Of a stretch of 64,000 nucleotides of DNA, positions 50,601 through 58,991 are shown in pieces. The stretch's first letter is position 1, and every line of letters starts with the position of its first letter. Under the pieces are notes generated by a model. The model had not been told where the DNA came from. It ran no database searches and was given only the letters and a program-made list of their open reading frames with translations. Source of the DNA: Allacma fusca (taxonomy: Eukaryota; Arthropoda; Collembola; Symphypleona; Sminthuridae); assembly GCA_947179485.1 (NCBI GenBank), contig OX359249.1:62001-126000 (forward strand), read 5' to 3'. The position numbers and the translations under genes are program-made.

Positions 50601-53600
50601 TGTATGTCTTATGCCTGGAATAATGGGATATTCAAACAAATCTTCAAAATTTGCAACATTTGACTATTCTTGTATAAAAACCAAGTTTCGGAAGAAATTA
50701 TAACCCATAGTATTGCAGAATAGCTACAGGCTCGTGTGTATTGTTTTTTGAGGTTAAAACCAAAATTTTGCTTTTTCGAATTTTTTCAAAATTTTGGATT
50801 TCGAAAAAAATATGGTAACGTGCTAAACAACGGCGTAGTAGCTTCAGTTTGATGCATTTCATTTTGATATATCGTCGGCTAAATTCTAAAAGGTACCATT
50901 TTCATTTGCGAACCCGTTTAAAAAGCATTGGTTGTGAAATGAAAATGGTACTTTTTCGAATTTAGCCAACGATATGTTGGTCCGTTTGAAAGATTTCGAG
51001 TTGAGACTGCACTGGAAAGGACAAATCAACGTGTAATTTCGGCTATTTTTGGATTAACTTCGAAGTTTTGAAAACAATACTTTAACCAAAAGTATGGCGA
51101 AGTAGCTCCTTGCTAATGTGTGTTGTTTTCATTGGTTTTAGTCAAAATTGGACTACTTCGAAATTTTGAAAAAGTTCAAAATTGGGAAAATTTTTGATAA
51201 CTGCTTAACATTTCACCTACTAACTACCACCTGGTATATTTTGGAAGGTTTACGCTAACCGAGTCAAGAGATTTGGCGTTGAGACGGGGCGGGTGACGGG
51301 CAGAGCAAATACATATATAATATCGCTTCGCTCAAAGGCGTCGAAATGACACAACGTAGGCTGCGTAGCTATATCCATCCTACATTTATTTGAACCAATC
51401 CTACAAATAACTTACTTTTTAACGGCCAAATTGATCAGACTACCTTACATTCTTCCTATGGGATCTGCCTATGTCTCAAAGATATGCGTAGCCTATAAGT
51501 GTGGCCCACAAATACTGTGGGCTAGGAGGTAGGCTGAAAAAAATTCTAGGAAGTAGGATTTATTTTAAGTAGAAATAAGGGCAAGGTGAAACGGTATTGA
51601 TGGAAATAGGCCAATAAATAGGCAAACAATTGGCCCAGTATGCCTCCTGGACTATGGTCACAAGTCACAATTTATCACTGATTTTCACACTATTAATGGT
51701 CATGGAGAGCGACCAAGATTTCATAATAATTATTTTATCCATTCCAGGCAAAATCACAGTGAGATTGAAAAGCGGCGCAGAGACAAGATGAACACGTTTA
51801 TAACGGAACTTTCAGACATGGTACCAATGTGCAGCGCAATGTCTCGAAAGCTGGACAAGTTAACGGTGCTTCGAATGGCCGTACAACATATGAAGACATT
51901 AAGAGGACCTCGCATTCACTCTTACACAGAGGGTCACTATAAACCTTCCTTTATAACTGATCACGAGCTCAAAAAGTTAATCCTTCAAGTATGAATCAAA
52001 GCCATGTAACCAAAACTTTTAATGATTGACTGTTTTTCCCAACTAATGCCTTCGTCTTGTTATTTTAGTCCGCAGAAGGGTTCCTGTTCGTGGTAGGGTG
52101 TGATCGGGGTCGACTGCTTTATGTTTCAGAGTCAGTTTACCAAGTTCTTAAGTATTCGCAAACGGATCTTTTGGGCCAGTCCTGGTTTGATATTCTTCAT
52201 CCGAAGGATGTTGCGAAAGTGAAAGAGCAGCTGTCGTCTTCAGATATGGCTCCCCGAGAAAGGCTTATTGATGCCAAAAGTAAGTGTCGTGTTACGGTCT
52301 GCAAGTCTGCATTTTGCTAAAATATCGTGCGTGACCCGAGATCATATTCATCCTAGGTCGTGAGTCTAGTTGTCTAATATAGTATTTCAATTTGAGATGA
52401 CAAGTTGCCACACAGGTGGTAAGAATGAGAATTGTTTCGATAGTCTTAATTGGCAATACTCTGGTTTAGCAATGCTACCTGTCAAAGGAAACGTCCCTCA
52501 GGAGTCAAACCGTCTTTGTCCAGGCGCTCGTCGCTCCTTTTTCTGTAGAATGAAGTGCAAATTGTCGCAGCAAGTGAAAGAAGAAAACGAGTCAATGAAT
52601 TCCTGCCATCGAAAGAAAATGTCTGGAACTTCAGGTTAGCAAGGAACAAAGTATTAAAGGTACATTACGGTAGTTTTGCTGATTACTCAGTAAGAGTCAG
52701 TGATACTGAGTACTAAAACCAGAAAAAGGATGCCGTTTCGTCGGGCATGAATAGTAAAAATAATTGTTGAAGTGTTGGCTATTTTTGACAGAGAGGAAGT
52801 ACACAGTAGTGCATTGCACGGGATATTTGAAGTCTTGGGCGAAAGTTGGTATGTATGAAGCGGAAGGTGAGGCTGAGGATGCTTGTAATTTATCCTGCTT
52901 AGTAGCTGTTGGACGTGTTCTCCCGAGTATATCCTCGTCTTCCATGGGAAGCAAATCTCGCTCTGTCACTTTTGTGTCAAGGCACACGGCGGATGGGAAA
53001 TTTGTTTTCGTTGACCAAAGGCAATCAATTATTTTTCTTGCAATGTAGTTACAACGTTCAAAATATACGGAATTGCCTTGGGTGGTGTAATTAATATCGA
53101 TTCAACTATTTTTCAGAGCAACTCTCATGCTTGGATTTTTACCTCAGGAACTTCTAGGTACTTCCATGTACGAATATTACCACAGCGATGATATTTCTGG
53201 ACTGGCTGAAGCCCATAAAATGGCTCTCCGGTGTAGCGATTCTGTAACTACACCCGTGTACCAATTTCGAACTCGCAGCTCGCGTTATGTCAAACTTGTG
53301 TCAACTTGGAAAGCCTTTCGAAATCCTTGGACTAAAGAAACTGAATATCTCCTGGCCAAGCATTTGTATATGCCGTGAGTATATTTCTGCGTTGTATTTT
53401 CCACGGGTTTCCTATATATATGTACCATCTTTTGTAATGCCCCATTCATTCTTTTAAACGGAAGCAAAAGTTTTAGACTTTCGGGATGAATTGAAGGCCG
53501 GAATGAGATTAGTGCTTACTTCATTACTCATGCCTGTGTTTGTATCTTGCAGCTGTGAGCAGACCGATATTTGTGGACCACGAACGAAGCCCGTTGCTTC

Positions 53601-55293
53601 ATCGGAGTTCGAGATCTTTTCAAATAATGGTTAGTTTTTTCTTTGGGTCAGTACTTACTTGCAACTACATTATTTCCTTGGTGGGTGGTACAAAAGATAA
53701 CATTTGTTTGCATTTGTAAAATAAAAGTATGTGTTACTGCTCTTTAAAACTAGTTATAAACTTTTCCTCACATTTTTAGAAACTGAGATCACAATATTTG
53801 ACTTAGGAAGATGGTACTGGTCTTAAATGAGTTCCCATTATTACAAGACAGCATTTTGATGTATTTTTGTAAATCAATGAAAAAATAGAAACATCAGAGA
53901 TTCAAATATTTTAATATTTCAAGTATTTTAGTACCTATATAAACTATCGCTGATTACACAATGAAGTTGTTGCAATTGACGGCTTAGGCTAAAGGCAGAT
54001 CAGGAATAGTAGGAATTTACCGCAGACGAAAGCTTTCTTCCTTTATATTAGAACCCTTGTTATGTAAATATTTATTTGATTTGTGAATACTTTGTAGTTC
54101 TTCCAGCCTTTTCGATTTAAAGTAACTTGAAAACACATTCGACTCAACCAAAAATAATATATTAGGGATATTGTCCTAAATCTGAATACTGTAGCATTGC
54201 AAACATTTTCAATATTTTCCCTCGGCTAGTGAAACAATGAGCAGAATTGAAATGTTGTAATTGGAGTACTGGGGAGATCCCCATACATACTAAGTACAGT
54301 GACTGGAATGACTTTGATAATTGTGCAGGTGGAACATCTAATGAAAACAAGTACATTCAGCGGCTGATCAGTACGCAAATGGAAGCGAGCAAGATAGGAA
54401 AGTTGATAGCGGACGAAGTAAGTTGTGAAAAAGTAGTGATTGAGAAGACAATTGACTATTTAGCATGAACTAACTAATACTTTGTGCTAATGTTCAGATT
54501 GCGGACCCAAACCGGAGACTCGGCGACACGTCGTCATCAAGTAGTCCGGGCGAAGTAGATCGTCCCATTGGGAAAGTATCTACTGGAGATTCTCACAAGC
54601 AGTCTACTCTTGCTACCGGCGAAACACTCCCAAATTCTTTCCCTCCCCATTGCCAGGAATCGTTGGAACGAGAAGCTTCAACTTCTCATAACCTACATGT
54701 AGAGGATACTCCGCTCAAACCGTCTTCACCCAACTCCGTCAAGACAGTACCGAGTGAACAAGGAGATCCAACTCAGGCCAGCACTCGACTAGGTAATTTA
54801 CTTTACCTCTTACTATCATTTCCAATTTCGTTTCCGACACAAATCTCCTTTTATTCTTGTACCTGAACACCCGGGAAGAAAAGTTGATCTTGTAGTAACT
54901 AGAGTCCAAGCTTCATAACTACGTTCAATGCTGGTAGATGACTTGGGTATTGATAGTTAGCTTTATCCCTGTGCAGGCAGCGTCTACGCAATGCGAGCTG
55001 TACTCACAATCAGTACTCGGTACTCTCTATTGGAAACAGGTTCCATGACACATCGTGAAGACACCGTGGAGAAAATAATGATGGATTGTATTTTGTTAGC
55101 AGGAGGAGTAGAAATGGGTGGAGGTTACATTATTGTCGGTGGTGAAGAAATGCTGGGAGAGAATCTGAACCAAACCAATTCCAGTGACGGAAATGACGAG
55201 GCAGCTATGGCTGTTATTATGAGCTTGCTGGAAGCTGATGCGGGACTGGGGGGCCCTGTGGATTTTTCGGGCCTTCCTTGGCCATTGCCGTAG
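47622..55293 (+). CDS. cyc: CYCLE / BMAL1 circadian bHLH-PAS transcription factor (complete, 11 coding exons)
   Basis: This is the partner of CLOCK that binds E-boxes in the nucleus and drives the positive limb of the circadian loop. Joined exons are 47622-47695, 48656-48739, 51748-51988, 52069-52279, 52470-52634, 52792-53020, 53117-53374, 53553-53629, 54329-54417, 54498-54792 and 54977-55293: 2,040 nt, 679 residues plus TAG, with every junction in frame. Domains are a basic KKRK motif (18-21), bHLH (about 52-106, EKRRRDKMN then [14 protein letters not shown]), PAS-A (about 134-300, including [10 protein letters not shown] and [12 protein letters not shown]), PAS-B (about 319-421, [15 protein letters not shown] and LPQELLGTS, with the PAC-like [12 protein letters not shown]), a low-complexity linker, and the C-terminal [20 protein letters not shown]...LPWPL end. 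Human BMAL1 is 626 residues. The start ATG has A at -3 and G at +4. ARNT and tango are excluded by the BMAL-specific C-terminus and linker motifs. Confidence 0.96.
48025..48320. mobile_element. Tc1/mariner-like MITE in cyc intron 2
   Basis: A palindromic element of about 292 bp, with CTCTCAAAT (48027) and ATTTGAGAG (48318) at its ends and TA on both sides. Complementarity continues inward: AAAGAGTTTGCA with its inverse near 48290, TTATCGAATGAT with ATCATTCAATAA, AAAATTGACCCATCC with GGATGGGTCAATTTT, and CGTATCGCAAT twice. The TA flank and hairpin shape suggest the Tc1/mariner superfamily. No transposase is encoded. Confidence 0.85.
48656..48739 (+). CDS. cyc: cyc coding exon 2
   Basis: Encodes residues 25-52. 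It contains MDTDAEDE, which matches the MDTD acidic segment ahead of the bHLH in BMAL1 proteins. The acceptor carries the same 13-mer, TTGATGTTTGCAG, as exon 1. The donor is GTAACG. Met27 here has a strong start context and could begin a shorter isoform if exon 1 were skipped. Confidence 0.88.
49955..50535. repeat. Diverged repeats in cyc intron 3
   Basis: The motif TTTTGCCGAGAAGGAATCGTCTGAGACTT-like (about 50013) recurs in diverged form near 50178 and 50500 (CATCTGAGA core). A GAAATTTCGAAATCCTA motif occurs near 50099 and 50418. They look like old repeats of unknown type within the 3,008-bp intron (48740-51747). Confidence 0.5.
50700..51210. repeat. Diverged direct repeat and hairpin in cyc intron 3
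   Basis: About 120 bp at 50710-50830 (AGTATTGCAGAATAGCTAC onward) is repeated in diverged form at 51090-51205 (AGTATGGCGAAGTAGCTCC onward). Between them ATCGTCGGCTAAATT (about 50873) and its inverse AATTTAGCCAACGAT (about 50960) form an imperfect hairpin with GGTACCATTTTCATTT arms. The rest of the intron shows nothing I can name. Confidence 0.5.
51748..51988 (+). CDS. cyc: cyc coding exon 3 (bHLH)
   Basis: Acceptor CAG ends at 51747; donor GTATGA starts at 51989. It encodes the whole bHLH and the link to PAS-A (residues 53-133). The H-E-R residues of the basic region ([10 protein letters not shown]) that contact E-box DNA are intact. Confidence 0.95.
52069..52279 (+). CDS. cyc: cyc coding exon 4 (PAS-A, first part)
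   Basis: Flanked by TTTTAG and GTAAGT. It encodes residues 134-203, from [14 protein letters not shown] to PRERLIDAK, including the [17 protein letters not shown] helix-loop typical of BMAL proteins. Confidence 0.95.
52470..52634 (+). CDS. cyc: cyc coding exon 5 (PAS-A, second part)
   Basis: Acceptor GGTTTAG, donor GTTAGC. It encodes residues 204-258, including [23 protein letters not shown] motif at 239-242 aligns with the VKVE sumoylation site of vertebrate BMAL1. The exon is longer than its core because the basic RKK-rich linker is variable between species. Confidence 0.92.
52792..53020 (+). CDS. cyc: cyc coding exon 6 (PAS-A end to PAS-B start)
   Basis: Encodes residues 259-335, including [19 protein letters not shown] and the start of PAS-B up to FVFVDQR. 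The downstream donor is AAAG|GCAATC, a GC rather than GT splice site. The protein alignment leaves no alternative GT that keeps DQR-AT continuous. Confidence 0.92.
53021..53116 (+). other. cyc: GC-AG intron of cyc
   Basis: A 96-bp intron bounded by GCAATC and TTTTTCAG. The exon end AAAG gives good U1 pairing, as expected for GC donors. If retained, translation reads into the intron and stops at TAG (53047-53049), within PAS-B. Confidence 0.88.
53117..53374 (+). CDS. cyc: cyc coding exon 7 (PAS-B)
   Basis: Acceptor TTTTTCAG, donor GTGAGT. It encodes residues 335-421, including [19 protein letters not shown] and NPWTKETEY, the PAS-B core and PAC-like strand that contact CLOCK in known structures. 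Confidence 0.95.
53553..53629 (+). CDS. cyc: cyc coding exon 8
   Basis: Acceptor TTGCAG, donor GTTAGT. It encodes residues 421-447 of the linker after PAS-B. Conservation is low; the assignment rests on splice signals and perfect phase continuity on both sides. Confidence 0.75.
54329..54417 (+). CDS. cyc: cyc coding exon 9
   Basis: Acceptor TTGTGCAG, donor GTAAGT. It encodes residues 447-476. The [11 protein letters not shown] segment matches the GKIGRMIAEE helix conserved in BMAL1 proteins. Confidence 0.9.
54498..54792 (+). CDS. cyc: cyc coding exon 10
   Basis: Acceptor TGTTCAG, donor GTAATT. It encodes residues 477-575, a Ser/Pro/Thr-rich and probably disordered linker. [11 protein letters not shown] near its start matches the SSPSSCGSSP stretch of BMAL1. 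Confidence 0.88.
54977..55293 (+). CDS. cyc: cyc coding exon 11 (C-terminal transactivation domain)
   Basis: Acceptor GTGCAG ends at 54976. It encodes residues 575-679 and the TAG stop. Residues 647-679 carry the intact BMAL1 C-terminal domain ([15 protein letters not shown], then [10 protein letters not shown]) that binds CBP/p300 and type-2 CRY in animals that keep it. Confidence 0.95.
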
Positions 55294-55550
55294 AGTAGAC
55301 ACGAGTTGGGAGGAGAACATCGTCGGGTCCAAAACGATTGTGACTGCAGATATGTAGTGATAAGTGTAGTCTCTTTTTCCACGGATTTGACGGATCAATA
55401 ATGCAGACTAATGACTGTGGGCACTCCCTGCATGAAGTACAGCAGAACAATCACTAAAGTCATGATCTCAGACATTGTATAATGTGACTACAATAAAAAC
55501 AAATGCTATTACTTTTTCAAATACAACAACTCTTACGTCGAAATAAAAAT
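55294..55550 (+). terminator. cyc: cyc 3' UTR and poly(A) signals
   Basis: AATAAA occurs at 55492-55497, about 200 bp after the stop codon, with a second at 55545-55550. The first is the probable cleavage signal, giving a 3' UTR of roughly 220 bp. Confidence 0.7.
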
Positions 55551-57008
55551 GACACTGTCTACCCTGAGATTGCATCACATCATAATCGTGGGAACCGCCA
55601 AGCCAGAATCATAGAAAACGATCAGGAAAAAGCATTCATTTTTGATCACGTAAGAAACAAAAGAAAATCAAAACCAAATGGTGTAACAAAACAATTTCCC
55701 TCCATTGCACGAAGGAGGGACAACAATTGTACAAAGTATTCATGCAAGCCAATTCTTTACTTGGTATTCCAAAGATTTTTACATGGGTATTCATCAATAA
55801 TTATTACAGTCATTGTCGTCAAAAATGTAAAGCAAGATCGTCATTATTTTAAAGGATTTTAGATAAAGCTTTTAATTGTTGCCAAACCTTTTTGGAAGCT
55901 TTATCGGATTTTTAGGGAGCTATTTGATTTTTGGCTAAATGGAGAATTGTGTTTCTGACCGAAAAAAATAGGGTGGTCGGTTGTGGCAGCCTCAAGGCAA
56001 TCAACACAAAATATTTTTCAAGATTATCTTTGCATGCCATTTGTCGGAAATTTCATGGGCTTTACTGTGGCCTATTTAATAGGTCTTTGCGTTGAGAATT
56101 ATCGTCATGAGCCTTGGTTGGGAGAAATTAAGTCGCAAAAGAGAATTGAGGATGACCGGAAGAAGGGAGAATTTCTTATGTTTTGTAGCACCCTGTTTAC
56201 ATATACATACTAGTGTGTACACAAGAAGCCAACCTTACGCAATATTCCCTCGCCCCCATTTTGTAGTGAATTATTTTTCAGCTCATCTAGAATTAACTTG
56301 TTTACCCTGGGTCAATATCCAAAGTCACAGGGTTAAAAAACGTGACACAAAGTGGGTTGTTTTAGAATTATTAGTATGTTTTATTTTTTATGCTTTCACT
56401 CAAAAATAATTATTGGTCAGGTCCAGTGTTTCGGAGAGGCTATGACTAATGACCTAAGTAGAGACAAGGTGTTTCCACATGTATGATGTCCGCCATATGA
56501 GGACATACAGTTTTATGGCATATACCCTATATAAGACAACATCGCAAGCTTGTATATCACAACATCTTACCCAAATATCAGTAGTCGCAGTATAAACAAA
56601 TACATAAACAATTTATCATGCAAGTTCTGACGATAATGCAAATTTTTCAAAGGACTGTGGTTGAAAAATTTAATTGAAACTCATTTTTGCCAACATTAGA
56701 TCCGCAGCACCCAAAAATGTGAGGTAAGGTTTACAGTAAACAAAACATTTTAAACTAAAACTTCCCCTGACTTTTTTGTATGCAGTCCCCCATTGCTGAG
56801 GGACTGTTGACTTTGTCTGTTGTTGTTTTTGTTATTTCTATTAGAATGTAATGGGTACGGTAAATGGAATAATGATTATTAGCCTGGGATTTACAATGAG
56901 TCTATCAAGTATTATTGAACGGTTCAGATAAAGTGTATATTAAGCGCAAGACAACAACTACAATAATTACAAATAATTATTACTATGAAAAGGATACAAA
57001 GGTCATAT
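55551..57008. other. Intergenic DNA downstream of cyc
   Basis: No gene or clear repeat is recognised. The longest plus-strand ORF (55503-55862) starts next to the poly(A) signal and has no domain or compositional sign of coding. Confidence 0.55.
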
Positions 57009-57048
57009 GATGTATACAGGGATGGGAATATTACGCATACGCCCTGCA

Positions 57049-57449
57049 GGATTGGATTAAGGGATTGAGGGAAAAAATTCCGATCACTTGGATTGGATTA
57101 ACGGATTAAATGACAAAATTCCGATCACTTGGATTGGATTAACGGATTAAATGACAAAATTCCGATCACTTGGATTGGATTAACGGATTAAATGACAAAA
57201 ATCCGGTCACTTGGATTTGATTAACGGATTAAAGTAAAAAACTCTGATCACTTGGATTAGATTAAGGGATTGAGGAAAAAAATTGCGATCACTTGGATTG
57301 GATTAACGGATTAAAGTAAAAGATTGCGATCACTTGGATTGGATTAACGGATTAAAGTAAAAGATTGCGATCACTTGGATTGGATTAAGGGATTGAGGGG
57401 GAAATTCTGACAACTTGAATTGGATTAAAGGATTGACGGGGAAATGGTT
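57049..57449 (+). repeat. 41-bp minisatellite
   Basis: About ten tandem units beginning GGATTGGATTAACGGATTAA and ending in CGATCACTT. Starts are at 57049, 57090, 57131, 57172, 57213, 57254, 57295, 57336, 57377 and 57417; the first eight periods are exactly 41 bp. It lies in the left subterminal part of the hAT element. Confidence 0.95.
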
Positions 57450-57500
57450 GATGAATAAAAATTCGCAGATTTACATTGGATTTCCAATAAAGATGTAGAT

Positions 57501-58036
57501 TAGGGGTGAGCATAACGAGACAACGAGACGAGAATCTCGTTTGTCTCGTTCTTTTTGTATCAATAAGACTGTACGAGACATCTCGCTTTATTTACCGAGA
57601 ATATCGTTTGCAAATTAAATCTTGTCTAAGCCAATATCAGTGGGAAAAACGAGGCGTTTTGCTATACCATTTGGCCAATCGAGAAGTTTTGCAACTCTTG
57701 GTTCGAGTTATTATTACAGGAGGCCTTCATGTACTTTTTTAAATGTTTTCATGTTTTCAAATTTTATGATCCAAGCCGAAAAAAATATATTTTGCGTCTT
57801 GAGATTGGTTTGATAAATGAAATTATCTAAACTTCTACGTTCTCTTACCAGAATTTGTGCGGGCTACAACTGTGTTGCATATATTTCAACAAAAAACACG
57901 TGTTTTCGCCCTGTCTCGTTCATTGCTTACTCTCGATACTCTCGTTTTCGAAATATGTATCTCGTTCTCGTATTTTTTTGCAGAAACGAGAACGAGACAA
58001 ACGAGAATTTTAAAGCCAACGAGATACTCACCCCTA
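57501..58036. mobile_element. Second hAT-type MITE nested in the first
   Basis: The ends are TAGGGGTGAG (57501-57510) and CTCACCCCTA (58027-58036). The element is flanked by identical 8-bp direct repeats ATGTAGAT (57493-57500 and 58037-58044), a perfect target duplication. The interior is rich in CTCGTT/AACGAG motifs in both orientations, giving subterminal inverted repeats. No coding capacity. The perfect duplication makes it younger than its host element. Confidence 0.92.
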
Positions 58037-58991
58037 ATGTAGATATTAAGGATTGATGAAGAAAATCAAAAATTTTATAATGGATTAGCACATAGACCAA
58101 TTTAATTCTTACATAAGTCAGATTAACGGGTCAACATTTGTTAATACATACTTATATGGTTTGCGCTATTGGCCACAATAAATTCAGTAATTCAGATTGG
58201 GATAATGCGATGACGTGAATATCTTAATAGTTGGTTAAAATTACAAGGTTGGTCCTATTTATTCAAACACATCAGTATACAGTAAATTATTATGGATGGA
58301 GTGGAACCAGAAATAATCTGCTTAAAATTGAGTTCGATTCACAATTCCAGCCTACACATTTCAATTATTATATTAAACTCCCGCATAAAAACACTTCACA
58401 TTTTTTGCTCGGGATTGGTTTGAGCACAATTGTGCTGCTAATTTCCATGCGGGCTAAAATACTAGTAATCAAAATATGCACATATTTGAGGCAAGGGTAA
58501 AGAGAATTTGTAACTGCGTAATCAGTAAAAAAGCTTGAAGCTTCTGTGCTCCCACGTTCTTTGCTAAGATTTATATTTTTAACAAACCATAACGACGATT
58601 CCTGTTTAAAAACAGCCTAGGAATTGTGACATATGAACACAAACTACAAGTTCATTACAAAGCTGCTACATGTTGAAAAATGTAGCAATGATATAGCAGC
58701 AGATATAATGCAATCCATACTACTGACAGCAGTGGATTTTGGGATTAGGATTGACCAAATAATCCATTGAGTATTGGATTAGGATTTGGGATTAATTCGT
58801 TGCCATACAAATAATCGGATTTAACTAGTAGATTAAAATGAAAGCATTGAACCAGGATTGAGGATTAAGGATTAGATCCAGGTTTCCCCAACACCTGGAT
58901 TGGGATTGGGATTAATTATTTCTTTTAAAATTTGTAATCCGGGATTAAATTAATCCCGGATTAATAATCCATTCCCATCCCTGGATATATA

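Larger units (their letters stand above)
57017..58983. mobile_element. hAT-type non-autonomous DNA transposon
   Basis: The ends are CAGGGATGGGAAT (57017-57029) and its exact inverse ATTCCCATCCCTG (58971-58983), typical hAT terminal repeats. Flanks are GATGTATA (57009-57016) and GATATATA (58984-58991), an 8-bp target duplication with one difference. Subterminal regions are rich in GGATTAA-type motifs on both sides. There is no transposase ORF. A second element is inserted inside; without it and its duplicated 8 bp the element would be about 1.42 kb. Confidence 0.88.

Noticed and set aside
52370..52469. Longer exon 5 starting at an upstream ATG
   Set aside because: Only splicing at 52469/52470 joins LIDAK to T-MLPVK as in BMAL proteins with correct phase; the upstream residues have no counterpart.
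53021..53049. Exon 6 continuing to the TAG at 53047
   Set aside because: It would end the protein in mid PAS-B, while the rest of PAS-B follows in perfect phase after the acceptor at 53116.
55503..55862. 119-codon plus-strand ORF after cyc
   Set aside because: It overlaps the poly(A) signal region, has no recognisable domain, and its composition resembles the surrounding AT-rich DNA.
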